Source of the DNA: an uncultured Dehalococcoidia bacterium
GTDB lineage: Bacteria > Chloroflexota > Dehalococcoidia > Lucifugimonadales > UBA3495
Length of the DNA stretch: 64,000 nt
Reading direction: 5' to 3'
Assembly: GCA_951812535.1 (NCBI GenBank)
Contig: CATOSK010000006.1
Location: 248,001-312,000, forward strand
The position numbers were made by a program, and so were the translations under genes. The stretch's first letter is position 1, and each line of letters begins with the position of its first letter. A model generated the notes under the pieces. That model did no database searches and had not been told where the DNA came from. It was given only the letters and a program-made list of their open reading frames with translations. Of this stretch, positions 44,028 to 53,280 are shown one piece after another.

Positions 44028-45326
44028 ATGATCTCAAGAAAGCAAGTGCATTACGCCTGGATCATCGTAGCCATCGCCGCGGCTATGGGGTTCATCACCT
44101 CTTCGATGCGGTTCGCGGCGGCGGCCCTGGTGCCCCACCTGAGCGACCCCGCCGCCGGATTCGGCTGGAGCTACGGCGCGATCAGCCTGGCCTTCAGCCT
44201 CCAGTGGATAGTGCTGGGGTTGGTGAGCCCCTGCGTGGGATGGCTGGGCGACCGGTACGGAGTCCGCCGGCTCTTCTTGTTGGGGGCCTTCATTTTCATA
44301 GCTGGCATGATGCTGACCGGCATCATGAGCAACCTGTGGCAATTCTACCTCTTCTTCGGCGTGGTCCTGGGAGTCGCCACCACCATTTTCACCGTGCTGC
44401 CGGTGTCCGGCGTCACCCTGTGGTTCAGGAAACACCTGGGGGCCGCCATGGGAGTCGTGTGGTCCTTCCAGGGAATCGGCACAATCGCCCTCCTCATCCT
44501 CATTGGCGCGGCCTTCGACCAGCTTGGAATGAGGTGGATCTTCTGGCTTCCCGGCATAGCGGGCGGTGTCCTGCTGCTATTGCTGGTCAGGTTCTTCCAC
44601 AACGCACCCGCCGAGATCGGCCTGCGCCCCCTGGGCGACTTGGGAAACGAGCCGGTTGAAAAGCCCCGAAGAGACGAGGCCGCCAGGATAAGGGCCAGGG
44701 TGTTCCTCCAGCAGGCCCAGCGCACCCCCACCTTCTGGAACCTGATCGGCATCCACTACTGGGGATGCATGGGCCACAACATCATCAACATCTTGGTGGT
44801 GGCCATCGCCGTCGACCGGGGCCTGTCCCTCGGTGTTGCCGCCGGGATCCTGGCAGCCATACAGGGCGTTGGAGTCGTCACTCGGGGGGTCGTGCCGGTT
44901 GTGGCGGAAAGGCTGGGCTGCCGGACGATCTGGATCGTGGGCATGTCCCTGCAGGCTTTCCCGCTGCTCATCGTTCTCTTCTTCCACGACGCCTGGGCCT
45001 TCTACCTGTTCGCAGTCCTGCTCGGCATCGGCCAGGGCTGCGAGGTGCCCACGTTCCCCATCGCCAACCGGCAATATTACGGCAACGTCCCCCAGGGCAG
45101 CCTCTTCGGCTGGCAAAACCTGGGCAACGGCCTGGGCATGGGAATGGCCCCCGTGTGCGCCGGGTTCCTGTGGGACTTGACAGGTACCTCGGTGGCTCCC
45201 CTGATAATGTCCTTCAGCTTCAGCCTGATGGGACTCATTTCCGCCTGGATGCTGCCCTCGCCCCGGGCGAGGCTGATCCCCGACTGGGAGAGCCACTTGC
45301 CAGCCAACATCAGGGCCGCCGACTAG
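44028..45326 (+). CDS. MFS transporter, 432 aa
   Basis: About twelve membrane segments. The start KQVHYAWIIVAIAAAMGFIT, the motif-A region GWLGDRYGVRRLFLLG and the loop PAEIGLRPLGDLGNEP are those of the monocarboxylate/OFA-like branch. It is only distantly similar to the tandem pair at 22631-25386. The ATG at 44028 is where similarity to transporters begins; an in-frame GTG at 43923 is possible but sits on a TATACT sequence that looks like a -10 box. It is divergent from the CoA-transferase operon and could import its substrate. Confidence 0.85.
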   Translation: MISRKQVHYAWIIVAIAAAMGFITSSMRFAAAALVPHLSDPAAGFGWSYGAISLAFSLQWIVLGLVSPCVGWLGDRYGVRRLFLLGAFIFIAGMMLTGIMSNLWQFYLFFGVVLGVATTIFTVLPVSGVTLWFRKHLGAAMGVVWSFQGIGTIALLILIGAAFDQLGMRWIFWLPGIAGGVLLLLLVRFFHNAPAEIGLRPLGDLGNEPVEKPRRDEAARIRARVFLQQAQRTPTFWNLIGIHYWGCMGHNIINILVVAIAVDRGLSLGVAAGILAAIQGVGVVTRGVVPVVAERLGCRTIWIVGMSLQAFPLLIVLFFHDAWAFYLFAVLLGIGQGCEVPTFPIANRQYYGNVPQGSLFGWQNLGNGLGMGMAPVCAGFLWDLTGTSVAPLIMSFSFSLMGLISAWMLPSPRARLIPDWESHLPANIRAAD

Positions 45327-45558
45327 CGGGAGCCGCCAGGCCGCCCGGAAAGACCTGTTCTGACGTCCACGGTGAGGCTGCCATCCCCGCGCAGCAATAC
45401 TGGAGATTGAGCGGGGACCTGGAGTAAACTTGCTCCCTAAGGACCTTCATTCTGGCGGGATTTCGGCGGGCTTGGCGGACCCGCCGGGGCCGCAATCCCC
45501 GGGCGCAAGTCTCTCCGCCGTTTACGCAATTTCCACATTAGAAAAGAGGAGGTCGGCC

Positions 45559-45978
45559 ATGGTAGAAGCGGATGCGCGAATCTTGCTGGACTGGGATGCT
45601 CTGGAGGTCGGTGAGACCTTCGAGACCTTCGAGTACCTGCTGACCCAGGAGATGATCGACGCCTACCGCAAGGGAGTAATGGACCCGGAGGCCGGCTTCC
45701 CCACCATATCCCACAAGGTGGACGTGAAGCAGTACAACGCCAGGTACCGGGACGCCGGTTCGGTCAACGCCCGCTGCGCCTTCTATTGCTACAATCCTCC
45801 GGTCGCCGGCAAGATGATACAGGTAAGAGCCTGGATCGCCGACAAGTACCTCCGCCGGGGCAAGAACTACATCGTCACCGAGGCGGTATCGGTGGACGAG
45901 GACGGCAGGCTGATTGACCGGGTGATTACCCACGAACTGAAACAGCCGACGGAGGTGGGCAAGAAATGGGGGGGCTGA
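45559..45978 (+). CDS. MaoC-like hot-dog protein, 139 aa
   Basis: The sequence LEVGETFETFEYLLTQEMIDAYRKGV followed by an all-beta second half (MIQVRAWIADKYLRRGKNYIVTEAV) fits the hot-dog fold of MaoC/hydratase-like proteins. The classical hydratase His motif is not evident. AGGAGGT, 6 nt before the ATG at 45559, fixes the start over upstream in-frame codons. The next gene overlaps it by 13 bp and encodes another hot-dog protein, so the pair probably forms one two-domain heteromeric hydratase or thioesterase. Confidence 0.7.
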   Translation: MVEADARILLDWDALEVGETFETFEYLLTQEMIDAYRKGVMDPEAGFPTISHKVDVKQYNARYRDAGSVNARCAFYCYNPPVAGKMIQVRAWIADKYLRRGKNYIVTEAVSVDEDGRLIDRVITHELKQPTEVGKKWGG

Positions 45979-46418
45979 TCCGCAGCTACGCCGCCGGGGA
46001 TGAGCTGCCGCCCCTGGTGAAAGAAATGACCCAGGAGGCCATCAACCTCTTCGAAGGGAGCGCCGGGGAGTCCGGCCCGTCCCAGTTCACCGACGAGGAG
46101 ACGGCCCGGGAGACCCTCGGCACCGAGGGGACGGTGGCTTCGGGAAGGATGTCCCTGTCCTTCGCCATCGAGATGCTGCGAAGGTTCTTCGGCAGCCAGG
46201 TGTACAATCACTCCGGCACGGTTGACCTAAGGTTCCTGAGACCGGTCCGCCCCGGCGATACCATAACCTTTACCGGGCAGATTGTCGGCGTGACCAGGGA
46301 GGTCAACGGAAGCCGGGTATCCGTTGAGTTGAAGGCGGAAAACCAGCGGGGCGACACCACGGGAGTAGGCCAGGGCAGCGCCGTGGTCCCCAACGCCTAC
46401 CTGCCCCCCGATGAGTAG
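45966..46418 (+). CDS. MaoC-like hot-dog dehydratase, 150 aa
   Basis: The stretch SQFTDEETARETLGTEGTVA then VDLRFLRPVRPGDTITFTG matches the second part of MaoC-domain hydratases (RPVRPGDT is very typical). In R-specific enoyl-CoA hydratases the motif ends NPxH; here the His position is Gln (SQFTDEE), so normal hydratase activity is uncertain. The ATG lies within the end of the previous gene. Both genes are followed by a LigB-like gene, consistent with aromatic or acyl-CoA catabolism. Confidence 0.78.
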   Translation: MGGLIRSYAAGDELPPLVKEMTQEAINLFEGSAGESGPSQFTDEETARETLGTEGTVASGRMSLSFAIEMLRRFFGSQVYNHSGTVDLRFLRPVRPGDTITFTGQIVGVTREVNGSRVSVELKAENQRGDTTGVGQGSAVVPNAYLPPDE

Positions 46419-46539
46419 CTTGTGCTGGATTCGGATAACTCCACCCCGTTCCTGAAAGCCAGATGCACCGTGGCAAAGAGCAGAGAAACCCGGGATTCTG
46501 TTGAAAATTCAGGTTCTACAGGTTCTATAGGAGGGCGCA

Positions 46540-47511
46540 ATGGCTGAATTACTAGGCATAGGATGTTCCCACGGCCCGATCATTCTGACTCCGCCCGAAG
46601 TGTGGGCCAAGGGCAGAGAGCGGCTGTTTGCACGGGTGCCCGGCTACGAGCCGCCCGCCCAGCTGCTGGAGGAACTGGGGGAGGACAACGGACTGAGCCA
46701 GGACATCAGCGACCAGAAAAAAGTCATGGAGTCGTTCCAGACCATGCGCGACCGCCTCCACGAGTGGGAACCGGACGTCCTGCTGGTCATCGGCGACGAC
46801 CAGGCGGAGAACTTCTTGCAGGACAACCTTCCTCCCTTCTGCCTGTACACCGGCGCTGAAGTGGACGGCTATCCCTTCCAGCGGCCCGCGGCCCGCACCA
46901 ACCTGTGGAACGCCGACCCGGAGACGAAGTTCTCCTTCCATTGCCCCAGGGAGTTCTCCAGGGACCTGCGCAACCACCTGATCCGGGACGGGTTCGACAT
47001 GGCCTCCTCCAGCGCTCTCAAGGGCTGGGACTGGGGCCTGGCCCACGCCATCATCAACCCGCTGGTGTTCCTGGACCCGGAGGGCAAATTCCCGCTGCTC
47101 CCCCTGTTCGTCAACTGCTACGGGGAAGAAGCCGGGCCCGACTACCCGCCGCGGCCCACCCCCAAGCGGTGCTACGAGCTGGGACAGGGCATCCGTCGGT
47201 TCCTGGACACCAGGGACGAACGGGTCGCCGTGGTCGCGTCGTCCAGTTGGTCCCACAGTTTCCTGGCCCACAAGTTCCAGTGCCGGTCCATAGACATCGA
47301 CACCGACCGGCGGTACTTGGAACTCGTGCGGAAGGGCCAGGGGAGCAAGCTGGCCCAACTGACCCCCGAGGAGATCCAGGAATCGGGAGACCATGAAATC
47401 CTGAACTGGATCATCGGCTTGGGAATCCTCGGCGACATCCCCGCCGAAATCGTCGACGTGCGGGAGTCCCAGACCCAGCTGGCCTACCGGGTGGCGGCTA
47501 TCTGGGACTGA
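46540..47511 (+). CDS. LigB-like extradiol dioxygenase-family protein, 323 aa
   Basis: The start ELLGIGCSHGPIILTPPEVW gives the family SHGP motif, with His11 as a metal ligand. VLLVIGDDQAENFL matches the conserved GDDQxE motif, and GWDWGLAHAI supplies a later His. Class III (LigB) dioxygenases open catechol-type rings with Fe(II); members of this branch include gallate and protocatechuate enzymes and some amidases. AGGAGGGCGCA lies before the ATG. It stands at the end of a possible MFS / hot-dog / dioxygenase catabolic group. Confidence 0.83.
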   Translation: MAELLGIGCSHGPIILTPPEVWAKGRERLFARVPGYEPPAQLLEELGEDNGLSQDISDQKKVMESFQTMRDRLHEWEPDVLLVIGDDQAENFLQDNLPPFCLYTGAEVDGYPFQRPAARTNLWNADPETKFSFHCPREFSRDLRNHLIRDGFDMASSSALKGWDWGLAHAIINPLVFLDPEGKFPLLPLFVNCYGEEAGPDYPPRPTPKRCYELGQGIRRFLDTRDERVAVVASSSWSHSFLAHKFQCRSIDIDTDRRYLELVRKGQGSKLAQLTPEEIQESGDHEILNWIIGLGILGDIPAEIVDVRESQTQLAYRVAAIWD

Positions 47512-47741
47512 CGCCTTCCTTTCGTAGCTGCATCAACCTGGAATCAGCGTTCCGAGCTTGCTTCCGGAGTTGAATCGAGACATCCGGCGCGCTTGGGGCG
47601 GTCCCTACTGCGGGCGGGCGGGCTCGTCAGTTGTACCGTTCAGACCAGGAGGTCAGACCAGGAGGCCAACCGGGGGCGCCATGCCTCCAGCCCGCCGCTG
47701 GCTTGCCGCGTGAATCCGCTTGCCGGAACGCGCCGTATTCA

Positions 47742-47771
47742 TTGACAGTGCGCGCGTGCCGGACGTATCAT
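47742..47771 (+). promoter_or_regulatory. Promoter P1 of protease operon
   Basis: TTGACA at 47742-47747 and TATCAT at 47766-47771, 18 bp apart. Confidence 0.65.
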
Positions 47772-47816
47772 CGCTGGACTTCAACACATGACTGCAGTTT
47801 TTGTAAGTTTTTGTAA

Positions 47817-47846
47817 TTGACAGTGCGCGCATGCCGCACGTATCAT
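47817..47846 (+). promoter_or_regulatory. Promoter P2 of protease operon
   Basis: TTGACA at 47817-47822 and TATCAT at 47841-47846, 18 bp apart, a duplicate of P1; transcription would start near 47853. Confidence 0.65.
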
Positions 47847-47958
47847 CGCTGGACTTCATACACAGGATCGCAGTTTTTGTAAGTTTTTGCATACGTACCC
47901 GGAACCTCGGACCAACGGGGTTGGAACGGGCTCCTGCCTCGGGAAGAAACAGTGACCT

Positions 47959-49068
47959 GTGATAAACGGACTTGCGAACATGCTGGGCGCCTTGGGTAGA
48001 GGACTAATCAGACCTTTCGTGGTGCTTCCGGTCCTGGCGGCGCTGGGTATCGCCGTTGGCGTAATCCTCGCCGTCAACGTATACCCCGGCAAGCCGCAGA
48101 TCGGAGTTATCAGCCTCCCTTTTACCGTCATTAACGAAGACTCTGCCTTCGTCATAACCAGCTACCTGGACTACGCCCGCCGCAATCCCGACATCAAGGC
48201 GGTGGTCATCACCTTGAGCAGCCCTGGGGGAGGGGCGGCTTCCAGCGAGCGGCTTTACCTGGAAACCCGTCGCCTTCGGGAAGAAAAGCCCGTGATAATG
48301 GTGATGAACGGCCTGGTGGCCAGCGGCGGGTACATGATGGCCATGGGCACCAGCCACACCTACGTCAAAACGTCATCGCTCGTAGGGAACGTGGGCGTCA
48401 TCGCCGGCTCCAATCCCTTCCTGCCCTTCGTGCCCCCTGAATTCATCGTGGTGACCGGAAAGTCCAAGCTCGCGGGAGCCACCCGGAGGGAATGGATCGG
48501 CTTGGTGGACCTGCTCAAGCAGAGTTTCGTCCAGATGGTCGTGTCCGAGCGTGGTGAGAAGCTGGCGGTTTCCCCCGAAGAACTGGCGGAAGGCAGGCTG
48601 TACTCAGGCATTGAGTCGGTCCGGCTGGGCCTCGCGGACGAGATCGGGGACGATTCCGCGGCCATCGAAAAGGCCGCCAGCATGGCCGGCATCTCGAACT
48701 ACGAACTGCTGGATGTGAATACCGAGGTCAACCGGATATTCGTCCAGAAGATCCGGCGCATATTCGCCGAGTCCGACTCCGGAGAGGTGGACGGGATACT
48801 TTCGGCGGCCCTCGGCATGCCCTACGGTTCGCCGGACGTTCCCGGCGTCGCTGCTGCCGGCCCGGGTGCTTCCCAATCGGGACGGACCGAACCGGTCACC
48901 CTGATGGAGTTGAACCGGCTGGCGGTTACCGGGGCTCTGACCCACCCCGAAGGGGACCCGTTCCCCGAACTGCCGCTGGAGATCAAGCCCCCCGAAATCT
49001 ACTACCTCTACACCGGGTATACTGGCGAGCCCGAACCCGGGGATCCGACAGCCCTTGACACTCCTTAA
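47959..49068 (+). CDS. S49 family signal-peptide-peptidase-like membrane protease, 369 aa
   Basis: One N-terminal membrane helix (residues about 18-42) is followed by a ClpP-fold protease domain: ITLSSPGGGAASSERLY, then NGLVASGGYMMAMG with nucleophile Ser122, and Lys170 in TGKSKLAGAT as the probable general base. The SppA pattern is thus complete for a single-domain (Bacillus-type) enzyme, which degrades signal peptides or membrane proteins. Start is GTG 47959. It heads a three-gene operon (with 49055 and 50368) behind a duplicated promoter. Confidence 0.85.
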   Translation: MINGLANMLGALGRGLIRPFVVLPVLAALGIAVGVILAVNVYPGKPQIGVISLPFTVINEDSAFVITSYLDYARRNPDIKAVVITLSSPGGGAASSERLYLETRRLREEKPVIMVMNGLVASGGYMMAMGTSHTYVKTSSLVGNVGVIAGSNPFLPFVPPEFIVVTGKSKLAGATRREWIGLVDLLKQSFVQMVVSERGEKLAVSPEELAEGRLYSGIESVRLGLADEIGDDSAAIEKAASMAGISNYELLDVNTEVNRIFVQKIRRIFAESDSGEVDGILSAALGMPYGSPDVPGVAAAGPGASQSGRTEPVTLMELNRLAVTGALTHPEGDPFPELPLEIKPPEIYYLYTGYTGEPEPGDPTALDTP

Positions 49069-50371
49069 AGTTCTCTTCTACCTGCTGGTCCCGGTGGCGG
49101 CGGCTGTTGTGGTGTTTGTCGCCTGGCTTTTTTATTTTAAGCCGGGGTCCGCGTACAGCCCCCCGGAAACGGAGATCTTCCCCTTTAAACAGTTGACGGT
49201 AAACACTCCGGTCAACGGCCAGGTGGAGTTCACCGATTCTCCCCGGGTCGGGGTGGCCCGGGGTACGCTGTTGGTGGACCACGCCCACCGGAACATTCTC
49301 CTGCCGGGAGAACTGACGCAACTGATTTCCCGGGTGGCCGACCGGGGTTTTGCCGTGGAATATCTGGACCCGCCGGATCGGAATTCCACAACCAGATCCT
49401 CGGCCGCGCTCAATGCCAAACTGGCCGAGGCCAGCAGCCTCCTCATCGTGTCTCCTTACCAGTCCTTCAACCGGGAAGAGGTGTTCGCGGTCCAGAAATT
49501 CCTGGAGCGCGGCGGCCGGGTCCTGGTGGTGGCGGAACCTTCCCGCCCCAATGACGTCAACAGCATCGCCGGACCCCTCGGTCTGGAGTTCCAGCCCGAC
49601 TACCTGTTCAACTCGGTTGATTACGACCTCAACTTCCAGAACATTATTGTCCGGCAGTTCCAGCCCCATGAGATAACGTCCGGGTTGGACGAAATCATCC
49701 TCCACTCCACCGGGACGGTCACCTCCGCCGGCTCTGGTCTGGCCTTCACCGACGAAAACACGGAATCGTCCCTGTACGGAAAGGGTACCGGCGCGTCCCC
49801 CATCGCCACCGGCGAGAACCGGAACGTGGTCGGCGTCTACGACCTGACCTTCATGGTGCCGCCCAACAACCTGGTTGCCGACAACAACCGGCTGGTTTCC
49901 AATCTGGCCGACTTTCTTACCGGAAGCCAACGGGAGTTTGAGCTGGCGAACTTCCCGGACTTCTTCGAAGGAAGTGTGGATATCGTCCTCGGGGATTCCT
50001 CCCTGATCTCCCAGGGCACTTCTCTCCGCCACTCCCTGGGAAAGCTGCAGGTGAACGCGCAACTTAGGGAAGAGGAAGACCTGGCGGCGGACACCGTGTT
50101 CCTGGGACTGTTCGACCATGCCGAGCAGGTTGCGGTCTACCTGGAAGCCAACGGCATCAGGGTCGATGGGGAAATCAGCCTTCCCGGAGCTTCCGGCGTC
50201 TCCAGGGAGAAGACAGCCGTCGTAGCGCTGTTCCAGACCGGCGACCGGCAGGTCCTGTTGATTCTGGGAGACACGGCAAAGACCGTTTCCAGCGCCATAT
50301 CCAAGGTGACGGCAGGCACTCTCCAGCAGGGATTGGTCAACGATTCGGTAGGGGTGTACAAGACACAATGA
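49055..50371 (+). CDS. DUF4350-like membrane-anchored protein, 438 aa
   Basis: A single N-terminal membrane helix (VLFYLLVPVAAAVVVFVAWLF in part) anchors an extracellular domain. The stretch GTLLVDHAHRNILLPGEL, then AEASSLLIVSPYQSFNREE and LERGGRVLVVAEPSRPNDVN, matches DUF4350, related to the GIFT/glutamine-amidotransferase-like fold, found near MoxR and DUF58 systems; none of those genes is here. Start TTG 49055 overlaps the protease gene by 14 bp, and the stop overlaps the next ATG (ATGA), so translation is coupled. Confidence 0.72.
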   Translation: MTLLKVLFYLLVPVAAAVVVFVAWLFYFKPGSAYSPPETEIFPFKQLTVNTPVNGQVEFTDSPRVGVARGTLLVDHAHRNILLPGELTQLISRVADRGFAVEYLDPPDRNSTTRSSAALNAKLAEASSLLIVSPYQSFNREEVFAVQKFLERGGRVLVVAEPSRPNDVNSIAGPLGLEFQPDYLFNSVDYDLNFQNIIVRQFQPHEITSGLDEIILHSTGTVTSAGSGLAFTDENTESSLYGKGTGASPIATGENRNVVGVYDLTFMVPPNNLVADNNRLVSNLADFLTGSQREFELANFPDFFEGSVDIVLGDSSLISQGTSLRHSLGKLQVNAQLREEEDLAADTVFLGLFDHAEQVAVYLEANGIRVDGEISLPGASGVSREKTAVVALFQTGDRQVLLILGDTAKTVSSAISKVTAGTLQQGLVNDSVGVYKTQ

Positions 50372-51978
50372 GATTGAAGACTTGCCTGCTGCGGCTAATG
50401 GCCTGTGGCGTTATCGCGGTCCTGTTCGTGGGATGCGCCGAAACGGCCCCTCCTGCGGAGGGCCTCCCTTCCCGGGAAAGCGCCGCACCGGCTCCAACCC
50501 CGGTGCCGCCCTCCGCCATAGCGTCGGCCAACGAGTTTGCCGGGGCCCAGGCCGATATCCAGGCCGGCTGGGATGCCTACCATCAGCAGTTCGACTCGTG
50601 GCGCGCCGGCTTGACCTCGTGCAGCAGGAACGCCGCGGAGACGAGCCTGCGGGGGTTGGCCTCTGATGCCGCCGGCATTTCGTCGCTTGCCCTTGACCTC
50701 CCCAGGTCGGCGGACACGCGGGCCCTGGCGGACCTGCTCGTGGAGGCCAGCGAGGGGGAAGAAACCGCCTTCCGGCGCCTGAGCATCCAGTGGCAGCCTG
50801 GCACAGTCTCGCTTTTTGAGGCGGTGGATGAGGCCCGATTCGCCTCCAACGCCGCCCAAACCTCCGTCGCCGACGGCCTGTACGACCTCACCTTCATTGA
50901 CCCCGACATCCAGGACACTCTCGACGAATTCTCCTCGGAGTTCGAGAAGGTCGCCGACGAGTGGGCCGACCTGGAGAACGACTACGCAGAAGTCCGCGAC
51001 GGGCAGGACACGATGTCGGCTGAGGAGTCCATCGATGGCCTTAACGGTGTTGTGACGGGCCTTGAAGGCGTCAGGGGTGACATTGAAGACCTGCCCTCGT
51101 CGGCTGTTACCGACCGTCTGGTCAAGGACATGTTGGACGCCGTTGACGACCAGATTGACGCTCTGCAGTCGCTCATCGACGATTTCGAGGGGGGCGACAG
51201 CAAGGAGGAGGAAACCTCTTCCAGCCAATCGGCAGACAAGTCCGGGCAGCCTTTGACCCGCCCGTCCCTGTTCATCTCTCCGCCCACGCCGCCGGGAACC
51301 CGGGGTGGCAGTCCGTTGCCCAGCTCCCAGGGGCAGGATCCCGGTCCGCAGATTCAGGCCGACCCGCCCGATGACCCGCCCGAAGGTACTCCGGAAGGAG
51401 AAGAACCGCCTCCGCCTGCGACCCCGACTCCTGCCCCGGACGGCGGGAACGGCGCAGGCGCTGCCGATGTCTCCTTTGATGACGCCGACGACGCCTTTGC
51501 CGACGCGGAAGGTGTGCGGTCCGATGTTCGGATCAGGATTAAGGAGATCATGGACAACCCAGACGAGGGGCTGGATATAGACCTGGAAAGCGTGAAGGAG
51601 TTTGAAGCGGCCTATGGGGGGCTGGTCAGCGCGTGGGACCGGTTCCACACCAGCTACACCGGCTGGCGGGCCACGGATGGCGGCTGCGACCGGGAACAGG
51701 TCGCCGAGGCCCTGGCCGGGTTCTCCGAAACTCTGGGCGGGATCGCCTTCGCCGTGCGGGCCCTGCCGCGGGACTCCTTCTTGAGGCCAATGGGGAACGC
51801 GCTGAACGATGCCGTTCAGCAGGAACAGGAAGCGCTGCGGGTGCTGGGGTACGACTGGCGCCCCTTCAGCACCGACGCCTTCCGTGCTTTCGACGAGTCC
51901 CGCAGCAGGTCACTGGAGCTGCGCCGCGAGACCGAGGTAAGGGTTGACGAGCTTCTGACTCGCTTCGGCAGCGGCTAG
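50368..51978 (+). CDS. Lipoprotein with internally duplicated domain, unknown function, 536 aa
   Basis: The signal peptide ends VLFVGC, with Cys23 as lipidation site. Two segments, about 68-157 and 423-512, are homologous: each starts WDxxHxxxxxWR, has Cys-x-Arg about 18 residues in, continues LPR, and ends xDExR after a W-x-P stretch. Between them are an acidic helical region and a Pro/Glu-rich linker (about 275-365). I know no family for it. It is the last gene of the S49 protease / DUF4350-like operon and likely acts outside the membrane with them. Confidence 0.75.
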   Translation: MRLKTCLLRLMACGVIAVLFVGCAETAPPAEGLPSRESAAPAPTPVPPSAIASANEFAGAQADIQAGWDAYHQQFDSWRAGLTSCSRNAAETSLRGLASDAAGISSLALDLPRSADTRALADLLVEASEGEETAFRRLSIQWQPGTVSLFEAVDEARFASNAAQTSVADGLYDLTFIDPDIQDTLDEFSSEFEKVADEWADLENDYAEVRDGQDTMSAEESIDGLNGVVTGLEGVRGDIEDLPSSAVTDRLVKDMLDAVDDQIDALQSLIDDFEGGDSKEEETSSSQSADKSGQPLTRPSLFISPPTPPGTRGGSPLPSSQGQDPGPQIQADPPDDPPEGTPEGEEPPPPATPTPAPDGGNGAGAADVSFDDADDAFADAEGVRSDVRIRIKEIMDNPDEGLDIDLESVKEFEAAYGGLVSAWDRFHTSYTGWRATDGGCDREQVAEALAGFSETLGGIAFAVRALPRDSFLRPMGNALNDAVQQEQEALRVLGYDWRPFSTDAFRAFDESRSRSLELRRETEVRVDELLTRFGSG

Positions 51979-52006
51979 CCCCGGACTGACATCTTCAATG
52001 ACATCA

Positions 52007-52037
52007 ACCGGCCTGCGAGTAGTCATCGCAGGCCGGT
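52007..52037. terminator. Bidirectional terminator hairpin
   Basis: A perfect 12-bp stem (52007-52018 with 52026-52037), 7-nt loop, followed on the plus strand by TTCAGTTTC. It separates the convergent lipoprotein and peptidase genes. Confidence 0.75.
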
Positions 52038-52082
52038 TTCAGTTTCGGTCATGGGTTTCTTGCAATGCGGGATGCGGAGCAG

Positions 52083-53165
52083 CTAGGCCCCGGTGATGAC
52101 TTGCTCGCATACCTCCGCCGCCTGCAGGATTTCGGGAAGAAGGGCGGTTTCCTCCCTGGTGTGAAACCCGCGAACGCCGATGCCCACGGGCAGGGCGGCG
52201 ATGCCCCGCTCGAAGAACACGTTGGCGTCGGACCCGCCGCCGCTGGCCTCCAGCACCGCCTTCATCCCACATGCGGACAGGGCCCGCGCGATGGTATCCA
52301 CGGCCGGGTTGTCCGCCCCCACGCTGTACGAGCGGTAGGCGTTGCGGATGTCCAGGCGGATTTCGGCCCCGGGAAACCGGGCCCCAACCTCATCGCAGAC
52401 CTGCCGGAATTCGCCGGTGACCCGTTCCAGCTTGTCCCAGTCCCGGCTGCGGATTTCGCCATCTAGGAAGGCCTCCTCCGGGACGACGTTGCGCTTCAGG
52501 CCGCCCTCCAGCCGCCCGACGTTGGCGGTGGTTTCGGCGTCGATGCGCCCCAGGGGAAGGCGGGTCATGATGTGCCCGGCAATGACCAGGGCGGAGATGC
52601 CCTTTTCCGGTTCCAGCCCGGCATGGGCGGCCCGGCCCCGGATGGCGGCCTGGACGATGTTCTGGGAGGGGGCGGATACAGTGATGCGGTTGACGGCTCC
52701 CTCGCCGTCGAAGACAACGCCCCGGCGGGCGGTGAGAAGTCCCATGTCCATGTTGCGGGCGCCGTTCAGCCCTCCCTCCTCCGCCCGGCTGAAGGCGATC
52801 TCCACCGGCAGGTGCGGGCGGCCCGATTCCACCACCGCGGTCAGCGCCTCCAGGATGATGCTCACGCCGGCCTTGCAGTCTCCGCCCAGGATGGTGCTGC
52901 CGTCGGAACGCAGGACGTCGCCGTCCAGCACCGGGTTGATGCCCCTGCCCGGTTCGACGGTGTCCAGGTGGGCGGAGAGCATCAACGGCTCCCCCGCCCC
53001 GGGGAGCCGCGCGATGACGTTCTGGAAAGAGTCATGCTCCACGGCGCAGCCCAACGAACGGAGTCGGGAAGACACCTCCGCGTCCATGGCGTCCTCTTCC
53101 CCGGTGGGGCTGTCGATGCGTATCAGGTCCATGAGAGTCTGGACGAGGCGTTCCCGGTCAGCCAC
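52083..53165 (-). CDS. M20 family metallopeptidase, 360 aa
   Basis: The di-zinc motifs are present in order: LSAHLDTVEP, GGDCKAG, SRAEEGGLNG (catalytic Glu pair), FDGEG and a C-terminal GVRGFHT. The lid domain starts near VSAPSQNIVQAAIRG. The family includes tripeptidase T-like and ArgE/DapE enzymes; it probably hydrolyses a peptide or N-acyl amino acid in the cytoplasm. AAGGAGG lies 5 nt before GTG 53165, so this start is preferred over the ATG at 53180, which overlaps that ribosome site. A 15-bp tandem repeat lies about 50 bp upstream. Confidence 0.88.
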   Translation of the reverse strand: MADRERLVQTLMDLIRIDSPTGEEDAMDAEVSSRLRSLGCAVEHDSFQNVIARLPGAGEPLMLSAHLDTVEPGRGINPVLDGDVLRSDGSTILGGDCKAGVSIILEALTAVVESGRPHLPVEIAFSRAEEGGLNGARNMDMGLLTARRGVVFDGEGAVNRITVSAPSQNIVQAAIRGRAAHAGLEPEKGISALVIAGHIMTRLPLGRIDAETTANVGRLEGGLKRNVVPEEAFLDGEIRSRDWDKLERVTGEFRQVCDEVGARFPGAEIRLDIRNAYRSYSVGADNPAVDTIARALSACGMKAVLEASGGGSDANVFFERGIAALPVGIGVRGFHTREETALLPEILQAAEVCEQVITGA

Positions 53166-53213
53166 GACGGCCTCCTTCATACATAGCCAGGGCAAGCCCG
53201 GCGGATAATTTGA

Positions 53214-53243
53214 GCCAGTGTAGGGTACGCCAGTATAGGGTAC
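53214..53243. repeat. Tandem 15-bp repeat upstream of M20 gene
   Basis: GCCAGTGTAGGGTAC (53214-53228) is followed directly by the same sequence with one change (53229-53243). On the minus strand one copy holds TATACT, a possible -10 box of the peptidase gene. Confidence 0.55.
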
Positions 53244-53280
53244 GAAGGAAGGGCTTAGAAGTGGCCCAGGATGCCTGGAG

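Larger units (their letters stand above)
47741..47891 (+). repeat. Tandem 75-76-bp repeat carrying duplicate promoters
   Basis: Copy one (47741-47815) and copy two (47816-47891) differ at few positions. Each contains TTGACA, 18 bp, TATCAT, and ends with TTTTTGTAAGTTTTTG. The remaining gap (47512-47740) holds no gene that I can see. Confidence 0.85.

Noticed and set aside
43826..44659. 277-codon plus frame over the start of the MFS gene
   Set aside because: Another frame of the same DNA encodes a clear transporter; this one is Arg/Pro-rich shadow sequence.
47741..47891. Two-copy repeat as a CRISPR remnant
   Set aside because: The copies abut without a spacer and each holds a promoter.
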